DNA of 39,161 nucleotides from Streptomycetaceae bacterium (GCA_007280125.1 QYPT01000014.1:1-39161), one strand, 5' to 3'. Counted from the first letter of the stretch, positions 7,479-15,547 are shown. Notes: generated from the letters alone by a model not told the origin. A program made the numbers and translations.

Positions 7479-8576
7479 ATGACAAAACTATTCTCATCCA
7501 AAAATATCAAGCGTATTTCCGCGATTAGCCTTCTTTTATCAATGTCAGTTGTCACCTTTGGTGCAATTGATACTCAAGCAAATGCTGCGCAGGCTGCGCG
7601 ATACAGTATTGCCCTTATTGGCGATATGCCATATGACGCTAAAGGAGTAACACAGACTCCAAATGTAATCAGTGCGATTAATGCATCTAATGTTGCATTG
7701 GCGCTCTTTGATGGCGACACCATGAGTGGTAAGGGTGATAAGTGCACAGACGCTGCATACCCTGCTTTGAAGACCGGATTCTTTGACAAGTTTAGTAAGC
7801 CAGTTTTCTACTCAGTAGGCGATAATGAATGGGTTGACTGCGATCGCGCCGTAAAGGGTGCATTTGATCCAATGACGCGTCTTGCCCTTGTGCGTTCAAA
7901 CTTCTTCCAGAAGAAGGACCTCACATACATCTCTCTAGGTGCCGCAAATCCACGTATTGCAGTAACTCATGATGCTAATTACCCAGAAATGCAGATGTTT
8001 AGCCTCAAGGGAATTACCTACATCTTGCCTCACGTTCCAGGATCGGCAAACAACTCAACCGTTGCTACACCAACTTTTAAGACATACAACGACACAGCCA
8101 AAGATGGTGACGATGCTGAATTCAAGGCGCGCGATGCGGCAAACGTTGCATGGATCAACAAGGGATTTGCAAAGGCTGAAACCGATGGGTCAGTTGGCGT
8201 CATTGTTGTAGTGCAGGCAAATATGGACTGGGAAGGCTATGCACGTGATGCGGCTGCTCCAAACAATGAAAACACCGCTGCATTTGCAAACGTAAAGCTA
8301 GCTTTGCTTACAAACACCTTGAAATTCAAGAAGCCAGTTTTGCTTCAAAATGGTGACGAGCATTGGTATCAAGTTGATATGCCAATGAACGAAACAGCTG
8401 GAAAGCTCGTAGAGAAGGACAAGGGTTCACTTGTTGAAAACTTCACTCGCGTTCAGACATTTGGCTCAGGGTTCAATCACTGGGTTGAATTAATCATTGA
8501 TCCTCGTGGTGACAACCTATGGAACTTCAAGGTTCACATCATCAAGGAGAACTTGGACGTTCACGCCGCTTCATAA
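7479..8576 (+). CDS. Secreted metallophosphoesterase-like protein
   Basis: The chosen ATG at 7479 gives 365 residues beginning with a Sec signal peptide (MTKLFSSKNIKRISAISLLL, with a likely cut after the Ala-rich ANAAQA region). An upstream in-frame TTG at 7419 would put 20 residues in front of the signal peptide and is less likely. The mature part has the calcineurin-like metal ligands: IALIGDMPYD, ALFDGDTM, SVGDNEWVDCDR, LPHVPGSANN and a late NGDEHWYQVD. This GDNEW-type group is predicted to be an extracellular phosphodiesterase or phosphatase; the substrate is unknown. Phosphate scavenging would fit a freshwater cell but is inference. The gene is monocistronic, with a possible LacI-type operator upstream and a terminator at 8629-8648. 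It converges on the cupin gene. Confidence 0.85.
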   Translation: MTKLFSSKNIKRISAISLLLSMSVVTFGAIDTQANAAQAARYSIALIGDMPYDAKGVTQTPNVISAINASNVALALFDGDTMSGKGDKCTDAAYPALKTGFFDKFSKPVFYSVGDNEWVDCDRAVKGAFDPMTRLALVRSNFFQKKDLTYISLGAANPRIAVTHDANYPEMQMFSLKGITYILPHVPGSANNSTVATPTFKTYNDTAKDGDDAEFKARDAANVAWINKGFAKAETDGSVGVIVVVQANMDWEGYARDAAAPNNENTAAFANVKLALLTNTLKFKKPVLLQNGDEHWYQVDMPMNETAGKLVEKDKGSLVENFTRVQTFGSGFNHWVELIIDPRGDNLWNFKVHIIKENLDVHAAS

Positions 8577-8591
8577 TTTGGACAGTGTGGT

Positions 8592-8628
8592 CGCCTTCAT
8601 TCGTATTGTTCAATGGCGAATGAAGGCG
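8592..8628. terminator. Long hairpin between convergent phosphatase and cupin genes
   Basis: CGCCTTCATTCG (8592-8603) and CGAATGAAGGCG (8617-8628) are a perfect 12-bp inverted repeat with a 13-nt loop. The right arm is the last coding sequence of the minus-strand cupin gene. No T-run follows on either strand, so it may protect mRNA 3' ends more than terminate. Confidence 0.5.
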
Positions 8629-9068
8629 GCAACCTCTGGGTTGCTTTTGATAATTTCTAGTTCTTGCGGTGTTGGAAGTGTTGGGCGGTCCCGATCAACC
8701 TTGACCATGCACAGGAAACCGAATACTTCATTCTCATCGGCGCGAAATTGGTGCCATGCCCAAGATGGGACATAGGCTAAATCGTGCATCGCTAGTTTTA
8801 GAACTTGATCACCAACAAGGCAGGCACCTCGTCCTTTAATGGGAATGACAAGGTGGGTGTGTTCATGTTTTTCAAGAGTTGTGTACCCACCGGCATCGAC
8901 TTCAAAGTAGCGAACTTCCATGCCATTGCCTGTATCTTCACCAAAGAGAGTCCGACGGGTTACATCTTTAAAAGTTGCTGTTCCATCTTCATCTTTATAA
9001 ACCAATTCCTCGACGTTACGCCAGCGAAGTGGCTCATCTTGAATTACATGGAATTTGTTGTGGTTCAC
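8610..9068 (-). CDS. Cupin-domain protein
   Basis: This 152-residue protein is a single cupin barrel. The first cupin motif is visible at YFEVDAGGYTTLEKHEHTH, with clustered His residues as likely metal ligands, followed by VIPIKGRGACLVGD. The second motif is DLAYVPSWAWHQFRAD. The residue pattern fits a small metal-binding cupin that could be a dioxygenase, isomerase or storage-type protein; the substrate cannot be inferred. The start is GTG at 9068 with no obvious ribosome site. The gene is divergent from metY with 77 bp between starts. The divergent pairing with a sulfur-amino-acid gene could mean a link to sulfur or thiol metabolism, but this is only context. Confidence 0.85.
   Translation of the reverse strand: MNHNKFHVIQDEPLRWRNVEELVYKDEDGTATFKDVTRRTLFGEDTGNGMEVRYFEVDAGGYTTLEKHEHTHLVIPIKGRGACLVGDQVLKLAMHDLAYVPSWAWHQFRADENEVFGFLCMVKVDRDRPTLPTPQELEIIKSNPEVAAFIRH
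8629..8648 (+). terminator. Intrinsic terminator of the phosphatase gene, inside the cupin gene
   Basis: GCAACC, loop TCTG, then GGTTGC is followed directly by TTTT (8645-8648). It follows the 12-bp hairpin without a gap. It terminates plus-strand transcription but lies antisense to the last codons of the cupin gene. Confidence 0.65.
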
Positions 9069-9145
9069 GGGTTGATTGTACCCGTCAAGTAGATGGCAGG
9101 CTGCAAGGTTTGGAAATCCAAAGTTAATAGCGTTTAATTGCCTGT

Positions 9146-10459
9146 ATGAGCGAACACGAGTGGGGCTTTAGAACTAAGGCACTTCATGCTGGAACCCAAC
9201 CTGATCCCCAAACGGGTGCGCGAGCTCTTCCTATTTACCAGTCCACAGCATTTGTCTTTGAGAACACTGAAGATGCTGGAAATCTCTTTGCACTGCAAAA
9301 ATACGGAAATATCTATAGCCGTATCGGTAATCCAACTGTTGCTGCCTTCGAAGAGAAGATCGCCGCACTTGAAGGCGGCATTGGCGCTGTTGCAACATCC
9401 AGCGGGCAAGCTGCGCAATTTCTGACATTTGCTGCCCTAGTGGGAAGCGGTGACCACGTTGTTGCATCCTCACATCTCTACGGTGGCACCGTTACACAAC
9501 TTGATGTGACCATGCGCCGATTTGGTGTCGAGACTACATTTGTTAAGAGTGACAAAGCAGAAGATTTTGCGGCTGCTATTACAGATAAGACCAAGTTCGT
9601 CTATGCGGAAATGATTTCTAATCCATCATCGCAAATTGGCGACATTGAAGCGCTGGCTAAAGTTGCACATGATGCGGGCTTGCCTCTGATTATTGACTCA
9701 ACTGTTGCAACACCGTACTTAGTGCGCCCTATTGAACATGGCGCAGATATTGTTTTGCACTCCGCTACCAAATTCTTAGGTGGACATGGGACAACACTCG
9801 GCGGAGTAATTGTCGAATCTGGAAAGTTCAACTGGGGCAATGGAAAGTTCCCGACAATGACTGATCCAGTGGCCTCATACGGTGGGGTTTCATGGTGGGA
9901 AAACTTTGGTGAATTCGGATTCCTCACCAAGCTTCGCTCTGAGCAATTGCGCGATATTGGTGCAACGTTAAGTCCGATGTCAGCTTTTTTGCTTGTGCAA
10001 GGAGTTGAAACGCTGGCACAACGCATGCGCGAACATGTTGCTAACGCCAAAGTTGTTTCAGAGTGGCTAGATAGTGATTCCAGAGTTGAGTGGGTCAAAT
10101 ATGCGGGCCTTGCCAATCATCCACACAATGCGCGAGCAAAGAAATATTTACCTGAAGGTCCTGGCTCGGTCTTTTCCTTTGGCGTTAAGTCCGCTGGCGA
10201 ATTAAGCGGGCGAGAGGCAGGGGAGAAGTTCATTAATTCAGTGCAACTTGCAAGCCACCTTGCAAATATTGGCGATGTGCGCACCTTGGTTATTCACCCT
10301 GCAAGCACGACGCATCGTCAACTCACCGATGATCAGCTCATTGAGGCAGGAGTTCCACAAGACTTGATCCGCATTAGCGTGGGGCTAGAGGATGTAAAAG
10401 ATATTCTTTGGGACTTAGATCAAGCACTTACTGTTGCCTCTGGAAGGTCGCGCTCATGA
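9146..10459 (+). CDS. metY: O-acetylhomoserine sulfhydrylase / aminocarboxypropyltransferase
   Basis: This 437-residue PLP enzyme of the Cys/Met metabolism family makes homocysteine from O-acetylhomoserine and sulfide (direct sulfhydrylation) or uses methanethiol to give methionine. The N-terminus has GFRTKALHAGTQPDP and PIYQSTAFVFENTEDA. Substrate/PLP loops are seen at YSRIGNPT and TSSGQAAQF, and the PLP-binding Lys209 is in HSATKFLGGHGTTLGG. The long insertion with WWENFGEFGF is characteristic of MetY and not of the shorter MetB/MetC. The length is normal. It overlaps the next gene by four bases (ATGA at 10456-10459), so the two are translationally coupled. The gene starts with ATG and has only a weak ribosome site. 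No S-box or other leader structure is seen in the 77-bp upstream gap. Confidence 0.96.
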   Translation: MSEHEWGFRTKALHAGTQPDPQTGARALPIYQSTAFVFENTEDAGNLFALQKYGNIYSRIGNPTVAAFEEKIAALEGGIGAVATSSGQAAQFLTFAALVGSGDHVVASSHLYGGTVTQLDVTMRRFGVETTFVKSDKAEDFAAAITDKTKFVYAEMISNPSSQIGDIEALAKVAHDAGLPLIIDSTVATPYLVRPIEHGADIVLHSATKFLGGHGTTLGGVIVESGKFNWGNGKFPTMTDPVASYGGVSWWENFGEFGFLTKLRSEQLRDIGATLSPMSAFLLVQGVETLAQRMREHVANAKVVSEWLDSDSRVEWVKYAGLANHPHNARAKKYLPEGPGSVFSFGVKSAGELSGREAGEKFINSVQLASHLANIGDVRTLVIHPASTTHRQLTDDQLIEAGVPQDLIRISVGLEDVKDILWDLDQALTVASGRSRS

Positions 10460-10935
10460 GTTTTGCAGAACCTAACGCGCTCGAGCGTCTTGAATACATG
10501 AAATCTGCCAAGAATGTGGCCATTGTCGGAGCCTCGGACAATCCATCTCGGGCAAGCTATTTTGTCTCTACGTATTTGCTTTCAGCATCTCATTACAAAC
10601 TTTTCTTTGTGAACCCAAATCTTGAAACGATTCTTGGGCAGAAGGTTTATAAGTCACTGGAAGATATTCCAGAGCCTATAGATATCGTCGATGTATTTCG
10701 GAAAGCATCAGATATTCCTGGAGTATTGGATGAGGCAATTGCCATTAAAGCCAAGACTTTTTGGATGCAATTGGGAATTTCCGATGGGGTCTCTGCCGAA
10801 CGTGGTGTGGCTGCAGGGCTCAACGTGGTGCAAGATCGCTGCCTAAAGATTGAACATGCACGATTCGCTGGGGGACTTAACTTGGCAGGCTTTAATACGG
10901 GCGTTATTTCATCGAAACGAAACAAGTCGATTTAG
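10456..10935 (+). CDS. CoA-binding domain protein (YccU-like)
   Basis: This 159-residue Rossmann-fold protein belongs to the small CoA-binding (succinyl-CoA-synthetase-alpha-like) family. The nucleotide-binding loop is VAIVGASDNPSRAS (residues ~21-34). Later blocks match the family: FFVNPNLETILGQKVYKSLEDI, VDVFRKASDIPGVLDEAI, KTFWMQLGI and VVQDRCLKIEHARF. The ATG at 10456 overlaps the metY stop; a longer upstream frame would lie inside metY and is not needed. Genes of this family commonly follow metY-type genes in actinobacteria, which suggests a role tied to O-acetylhomoserine or acetyl-CoA metabolism, but no activity is established. There is no signal peptide, so the protein should be cytoplasmic. 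Confidence 0.9.
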   Translation: MSFAEPNALERLEYMKSAKNVAIVGASDNPSRASYFVSTYLLSASHYKLFFVNPNLETILGQKVYKSLEDIPEPIDIVDVFRKASDIPGVLDEAIAIKAKTFWMQLGISDGVSAERGVAAGLNVVQDRCLKIEHARFAGGLNLAGFNTGVISSKRNKSI

Positions 10936-11129
10936 TTTCTACGCATCTTGATTTTCTGTTGTTGCAAGTGGCGCTCATCATTGTGACCAGTAACACGGAA
11001 GTTTTGAGGAGTCTCTATTTTCCCTATGCTGGTACTCATTTAAGTCCCAGGATGGGGGTACATCATCAATGTATAAGGCAGATAAAGCCAGATTGGCGAA
11101 ACTAACCCTTTAGAGAGATCGTAAAGATC

Positions 11130-11642
11130 ATGAGAAATATCAAGAAGATTCAAGCCTTTATCGCAGTAGTTGCTTTATCCATGATGGTAATCGCGCCAAG
11201 TGCAAGCGCAGCAACTCGCCCAACAACTAATCAGAAACTTCAACTTCAATATGTAGTTGAGGAAGAAAAGTTGGCACGGGATGTCTATCTCTATCTATCG
11301 GCCAACGTGACGTCACGGAAGTTCTCGAATATCGCAAGGGCTGAACAAACCCACAAGGATGATATTTCCCTACTTCTCAAGACATATGGAATCACCGATC
11401 CGACTCTGACGCGCGCTACAGGTGTCTTTAAAAACACTACTTTGCAATCTCTGTATAAGACACTTACTGCACAGGGATCTACCGACATTCTGGCTGCGTA
11501 CGGAGTGGGTACCACTATCGAAAAACTTGATATTGGAGATCTACAAAAAGATCTCAAGTACTCAATGCCAGCCGATATGAAACTAGCGCTAAATCGTTTA
11601 CTCAGTGGATCACAAAAGCACTTAGCGGCATTTAGCATATAA
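11130..11642 (+). CDS. Secreted DUF2202 (ferritin-like) protein
   Basis: This 170-residue protein has a clear Sec signal peptide (MRNIKKIQAFIAVVALSMMV, with a likely cut after SASAA). The mature part matches DUF2202, a ferritin-like four-helix family: VVEEEKLARDVYLYLS carries the conserved Glu and ARD-Y pattern, RAEQTHKDDISLLLKTYGI the Glu/His pair, followed by the family sequence GVFKNTTLQSLY and EKLDIGDLQKDL. The E-x(n)-E-x2-H residues could form a di-metal site; the function of the family is unproven. No lipobox Cys is present. The 194-bp gap before it shows no clear promoter match. A strong terminator follows, so the gene is monocistronic. Confidence 0.85.
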   Translation: MRNIKKIQAFIAVVALSMMVIAPSASAATRPTTNQKLQLQYVVEEEKLARDVYLYLSANVTSRKFSNIARAEQTHKDDISLLLKTYGITDPTLTRATGVFKNTTLQSLYKTLTAQGSTDILAAYGVGTTIEKLDIGDLQKDLKYSMPADMKLALNRLLSGSQKHLAAFSI

Positions 11643-11658
11643 GATTCACGCAATGAAT

Positions 11659-11691
11659 GGCCAGGGCCCAATCGGGGGTCCTGGCCTTTTT
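11659..11691 (+). terminator. Intrinsic terminator after the DUF2202 gene
   Basis: GGCCAGG (11659-11665) pairs with CCTGGCC (11680-11686), with further C/G pairing inside, and is followed by TTTTT (11687-11691). It ends 50 bp after the DUF2202 stop codon. Confidence 0.9.
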
Positions 11692-11746
11692 CTATGCCAT
11701 TAAAGCTTGCCTTGAATGCAGAGTATTTTTATCTATCCAGTATGTT

Positions 11747-11835
11747 TTATGGTTTTAGCGCGACCTTAATGGCCTCACCCGATGAGAGCACGGCAAGGGC
11801 TTTCTCGAACTTATTGAGTGCGAAGGTATGAGTTC
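11747..11835 (-). pseudogene. C-terminal remnant of a zinc-dependent alcohol/polyol dehydrogenase
   Basis: The minus-strand frame reads THTFALNKFEKALAVLSSGE and ends VALKP-TAA at 11747-11749. This closely matches the last ~28 residues of medium-chain, zinc-dependent sorbitol/threonine-type dehydrogenases (TH-F-L-x-FEKA, SGEAIKV). Nothing of the catalytic or NAD-binding domains remains. It is fused, out of frame, to the isomerase-like remnant near 11835, which implies an internal deletion that removed most of two neighbouring genes. Together with the other fragment it occupies the gap between the DUF2202 gene and the sugar transporter. Confidence 0.65.
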
Positions 11836-12108
11836 GAGGAAGCCTTCCTCGGTAATAGATGTGCCTGTCTTCGGATCGGCACCTTGAGGCAGAATGCTTG
11901 GAGGCAGTTTCGTAATTGATCCGACCCAATCCTCAGGGCCTTGGACATCATTGGGTTGAGCGCGAAATTTATTGATCTTTGCTCCGCCTGCATAAAAAAC
12001 AGGAACTCGATTATCGGCAAGCTTCAGTGGTCTTACGGCAGAGGCAGACATAGGCAGAGAGTATTGAGGAGGGCTATCTGGGGCAAGGAAAAATTCACAT
12101 AGCGTCAT
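11836..12108 (-). pseudogene. N-terminal remnant of a mannose-6-phosphate-isomerase-like gene
   Basis: Read on the minus strand, the frame gives PLKLADNRVPVFYAGGAKI, then GPEDWVGSITKLPPS and TGTSITEEGFLE. This is the start of actinobacterial class I mannose-6-phosphate-isomerase-like cupin proteins (conserved FY-GG and PEDWVGS). The true start may be the ATG at 12051, not 12108. After about 80-90 recognisable residues the similarity ends abruptly and a dehydrogenase tail begins in another frame. The catalytic cupin core is missing, so the gene is dead. It is divergent from the sugar ABC importer, consistent with a former sugar-use operon. Confidence 0.7.
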
Positions 12109-12191
12109 TTATTAGCGCCTCACGCTGGCTTGGAGAAGCGAGTATAAATATATGGATTTGGGCTTTCGCTTACGTCAACATTTAATAGCGC

Positions 12192-12276
12192 GAGCGCTCA
12201 TAAGGTTTAAAATCAATAAGAATTGATCAGTAATCCTTGACACCCCTAATGGGCTCCGCTTTAATCAATTTATAAT
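12192..12276 (+). promoter_or_regulatory. Promoter/operator region of the sugar ABC operon
   Basis: A perfect GAGCGCTC palindrome (12192-12199) has the CG-centred form of LacI-family operators. ATCAAT (12212-12217) and ATTGAT (12222-12227) form a second inverted repeat. TTGACA is at 12237-12242 and a perfect TATAAT at 12271-12276. The two hexamers are 28 bp apart, too far to act together, so TATAAT may use a weak -35 or TTGACA may pair with TTAATC at 12261. Repression by a sugar-responsive LacI-type regulator is inference; no such gene is in the window. Confidence 0.45.
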
Positions 12277-12301
12277 CAGTATAACGAGTTGGAGGAGTGC
12301 C

Positions 12302-13705
12302 ATGCTCAAGGGAATTGATAAAGGGAATAGTCGACGCTGGATGAAGGCGCTGGGATTAGCAACAGCCGCCGCGGTGTTGCTAAGCGCATGTGGTGCGGGC
12401 ACTGGTAGTAAATCTACAGCGACAGGTGCTGATGCAACTGGGAGTTTTGACTGGAAGAAATATTCCGGGACCTCAATAAATGTCATGATGGATGAACATC
12501 CATGGACAAATGGCATGAAGGAGAACTTAGATGCCTTCACGAAAGCCACGGGTATCACGGTAAACGTTGCCTCCTATGGCGAGGATATTTATTTCGACAA
12601 AATGAATCAATCAATTCGGACCTCGAAATCTCCCGATGTATTCATGACTGGCCTAGATTTTACAGTTGCCACTCAAAAGGAAGCGGGTCTGCTCGAATCC
12701 CTGACTCCGTATATTGACAATCCCGCACTCACTTCACCGGATTACAATTTGGCAGATTTTCCAAATGGCGTACTGGCACCAGCACAATTCTCGGGTGCAA
12801 GCGGAGCTACTGAGCTATTTGGAATTCCAATCTCAACTGAGTGCTACATCCTTTTCTATAACAAGGATCTCGTTGATAAATACTTAGGCGGAAAAGTTCC
12901 AACAACAATGCCAGAACTTATTGCCGATGCCCAACTCATTACCAAGGCCGGCAAGGGTGAAGTCTTCGGTTCGCTTGTTCGCGGTGTTCGTGCATCGGGA
13001 ATTGTCGATACGCCAACGGGTATGGTCTTTAACGAATGGCCAAGCACGGCAGGCACAATTGCATTGCCATACAACGTGTGGTTCGACGGAGCATGGAATA
13101 AGCCTCGCCTAACAGATCCAGCGATTGCAAAAGGTTTAAGTGATTACGCTGCATTAATTGCGGCAGGTCCACCCAACCGTTTTAGCCTTGACTGGCCAGA
13201 TGCGAATACGTTATTCACTCAAGGCAAAGCTGCCTTCTATGTTGATGCAAGTGTTTTCGGACCAAGTTTTGAAGATACCGCCAAATCTACGATTGCTGGA
13301 AAAGTTGGATATGCACCACTTCCAACTGGCGCAGTCGGTGGCGGAACTGGACTCTGGAGTTGGGGACTTGGAATTGCTAGCGCGAGCAAGCATAAAGAAG
13401 CAGCCTGGCTATTCACTCAATGGTTTACAAATAGTGATAGCACGGCAACCATCGGTGCATTCACAGGTGGCCCACCTCGTCAATCAGCAGCTGATCTCCC
13501 AGCATTTAACTCGAAGCTCGATGCAGGTTATGTAACGGCAGTGAAAGCGGCAATGTCTACTGCGCGCCCTACCGCTGTTATCAAATCTGATGCAGAGCCA
13601 ATCTTGTTAGTTGTAGTTGATGCCGTCATTGCGATGGCTAATGGCAAAAACCCAACCCAAGTTATGAAGGATGCGCAGTCTAAGTTGCAATCGCTTGTTA
13701 AGTGA
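12302..13705 (+). CDS. Sugar ABC transporter substrate-binding lipoprotein (family 1)
   Basis: This 467-residue extracellular solute-binding protein delivers a sugar or oligosaccharide to the two permeases that follow. A lipoprotein signal peptide ends with the lipobox LSAC (Cys near residue 30). The mature domain has the MalE-like family 1 features: TSINVMMDEHPW, FTKATGITVNV, SPDVFMTGLDF, ECYILFYNKDLVDKYLG and the late AAWLFTQWF helix. The start is fixed by GGAGGA six bases upstream. The next gene begins 11 bp after the stop. The binding specificity cannot be read from sequence; the decayed isomerase and polyol-dehydrogenase remnants next door hint at a hexose or polyol. Confidence 0.93.
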   Translation: MLKGIDKGNSRRWMKALGLATAAAVLLSACGAGTGSKSTATGADATGSFDWKKYSGTSINVMMDEHPWTNGMKENLDAFTKATGITVNVASYGEDIYFDKMNQSIRTSKSPDVFMTGLDFTVATQKEAGLLESLTPYIDNPALTSPDYNLADFPNGVLAPAQFSGASGATELFGIPISTECYILFYNKDLVDKYLGGKVPTTMPELIADAQLITKAGKGEVFGSLVRGVRASGIVDTPTGMVFNEWPSTAGTIALPYNVWFDGAWNKPRLTDPAIAKGLSDYAALIAAGPPNRFSLDWPDANTLFTQGKAAFYVDASVFGPSFEDTAKSTIAGKVGYAPLPTGAVGGGTGLWSWGLGIASASKHKEAAWLFTQWFTNSDSTATIGAFTGGPPRQSAADLPAFNSKLDAGYVTAVKAAMSTARPTAVIKSDAEPILLVVVDAVIAMANGKNPTQVMKDAQSKLQSLVK

Positions 13706-13716
13706 TTTGCTAAGTA

Positions 13717-14616
13717 GTGCGCACACTTAAGGAACTGCGGTCGCATAGCTCTAGTCAGCTCGAGACTTCGTCGTGGGTTTTTCTTACGCCCTTGATTCTG
13801 GTCTTATTCTTTGCGACCGCATTTCCTTTCGCATATTCGACCTATATGAGTTTTTTTAACTGGAACTGGGGTAACCGTTTCTCATTTATAGGACTCCAGA
13901 ATTACTCAGACGTTCTAGCCAATCAAGAGTTTTGGGCTAGTTTATTTCGGACCGTCGGATTTACTCTCCTTGCTGTAACTTTCGAAACAATTATCGGATT
14001 TGGGCTTGCCTTGGTGGTTGACCGGGCAGGGCGTCAAGCAGGATGGATGAGATCGGTATTGATCGCTCCCTTAATGGTCTCTGGCATCGCAGTCTCGCTA
14101 ACATGGAAAATCATTCTTGATCCAACCATTGGCATCCTCCCGCGGCTCTTGGGCCATATAGGAATTCATCATCTTAATTTGTTAGGTGACCCAAAGATTT
14201 CTCTCTTGTCGGTGGCAGGTTTAGACACATGGTGGCAAACGGGTTTCGTATTCATAATTCTTTGCGCAGGATTACAAGCGCTACCGCGCGATCCATTTGA
14301 GGCTGCACAAATAGATGGCGCGACTGCATGGAAAAGTTTTCGCTACCTAACTTTTCCTTTGATGATGCCCCTCATACTTGTTGTGGCCGGAATTCGAACA
14401 ATTGATTGTCTGAAACTTTTTGCATTGGTTTTTGGAGCCACAGGGGGAGGGCCAGGACAAACTACTGAATCCGTTCAGTTGTTGGCCTATCGAACAGGGT
14501 TCAAAGCCAGTCAAATGAGCTTAAGTATGACGATGATGGTCATTTATGTTTTGTTTACCGTTGCGGGCGTGGTTGCGGTTGTTTCCTTATCGCGAAGGAG
14601 GCGCAACCGTGCTTAG
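13717..14616 (+). CDS. Sugar ABC transporter permease, MalF-like
   Basis: This 299-residue inner-membrane permease has about six transmembrane helices. The N-terminal helix is WVFLTPLILVLFFATAFPF. The cytoplasmic EAA loop that docks the ATPase is EAAQIDGATAWKSFRYLTFP (residues ~194-213). The sequence FIGLQNYSDVL after helix one is typical of the MalF/UgpA-like sugar permease family. It starts with GTG at 13717, 11 bp after the lipoprotein gene, and overlaps the next permease by eight bases. It should form a heterodimer with that permease. No ATPase gene is nearby, so a shared MsmK/UgpC-type ATPase elsewhere is probably used. Confidence 0.93.
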   Translation: MRTLKELRSHSSSQLETSSWVFLTPLILVLFFATAFPFAYSTYMSFFNWNWGNRFSFIGLQNYSDVLANQEFWASLFRTVGFTLLAVTFETIIGFGLALVVDRAGRQAGWMRSVLIAPLMVSGIAVSLTWKIILDPTIGILPRLLGHIGIHHLNLLGDPKISLLSVAGLDTWWQTGFVFIILCAGLQALPRDPFEAAQIDGATAWKSFRYLTFPLMMPLILVVAGIRTIDCLKLFALVFGATGGGPGQTTESVQLLAYRTGFKASQMSLSMTMMVIYVLFTVAGVVAVVSLSRRRRNRA

Positions 14617-15421
14617 AAGAACAGGCGCACTAGGACGAGCCATCACTGTGGCAGTTGCCATCTTTGTGACAGTGGCTCCGTTTTACTGGATTTTTGTATT
14701 ATCAACTCAGGATCCAGCAAGCTCCTTTGGAGAACCTCGATTCTTTTATCATCCAATTTTTTCGGCTTTCAAAACAGTCTGGTTGGATAGAGATTTCATC
14801 GCTGCAACTCGCATGAGTGTGATTACTGGATTATTGACCGTATTAATATCTTTAGCCGTCAGCATTCCTGCTGCCTACATTTTAGTTAAGCGAAAAGTTA
14901 AAAGAAGATCTGGGATATTAAGTTGGCTCTTTATCGCATACCTATTTCCCGATTTCATTATTGCGCTGCCTTTGTATTCGGTGTTGCAGAACATGGGTCT
15001 CTATGACACATCTCTTGGTTTGGCTCTTGCCTATCAAGGCTTCATGGCGCCTTTAGCGATGTGGTTGTTGATGGCATTCTTCACCGCGATTCCTGATGAA
15101 CTGGGACAAGCTGCAAAAATTGATGGTTGCAGTGAGTGGGCAACTTTAAGACGCATCTATTTGCCGTTAGTTCGTCCAGGGGTAGCGACGGTAGCAATCT
15201 TGGTTGCAATAAATGTATGGAATGAAGTGACAATTGCCCTTGCCCTGACTTCCTCCAATCCAACCTTGCCTATCGTCGTCTCCTCGTACAAGGGGTATGC
15301 CGCTCTTCGCTGGGATCAACTCAGCGCCGCGGTTCTGCTCTCGGTGATTCCAGTTCTTATCTTCTCGACCTTGGCTCAAAAGCAGATCGTGAAGGGCTTG
15401 ACCGAGGGTATTTTCAACTAA
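14609..15421 (+). CDS. Sugar ABC transporter permease, MalG-like
   Basis: This 270-residue permease pairs with the preceding one. The chosen start is GTG 14609, with AAGGAGG at 14595-14601 and an eight-base overlap with the upstream gene; the longer in-frame extension lies inside that gene. The first helix is ITVAVAIFVTVAPFYWIFVL, and the periplasmic/external loop and SVITGLLTVLISLAVSIPAA helix match the MalG family. The EAA-like docking loop reads ELGQAAKIDGCSEWATLRRI, with Gln replacing the usual Glu-Ala pair start. No ATPase follows: the operon ends here and the next gene belongs to the peptide system. Confidence 0.93.
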   Translation: MLRRTGALGRAITVAVAIFVTVAPFYWIFVLSTQDPASSFGEPRFFYHPIFSAFKTVWLDRDFIAATRMSVITGLLTVLISLAVSIPAAYILVKRKVKRRSGILSWLFIAYLFPDFIIALPLYSVLQNMGLYDTSLGLALAYQGFMAPLAMWLLMAFFTAIPDELGQAAKIDGCSEWATLRRIYLPLVRPGVATVAILVAINVWNEVTIALALTSSNPTLPIVVSSYKGYAALRWDQLSAAVLLSVIPVLIFSTLAQKQIVKGLTEGIFN

Positions 15422-15467
15422 CCCTGAATTCACGGGGGCGACACTGAATATTGGCTCTAGGTAAGCA

Positions 15468-15495
15468 TTGTGCGACTGTAGATGCTGAGTATAAT
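15468..15495 (+). promoter_or_regulatory. Probable sigma-70-type promoter of the peptide-uptake locus
   Basis: TTGTGC (15468-15473) and a perfect TATAAT (15490-15495) are separated by 16 bp, about 50 bp upstream of the first peptide-binding protein gene, which has AAGGAG as ribosome site. Confidence 0.6.
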
Positions 15496-15547
15496 ATCTG
15501 GCTACAGGTTGCCCTAGACCCTTCGCCTAACTGACCAAGGAGTATCT

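Noticed and set aside
12237-12276. TTGACA and TATAAT before the sugar operon as one promoter
   Set aside because: The 28-bp spacing is too long for a single sigma-70 promoter, so I listed the region only as a promoter/operator zone.
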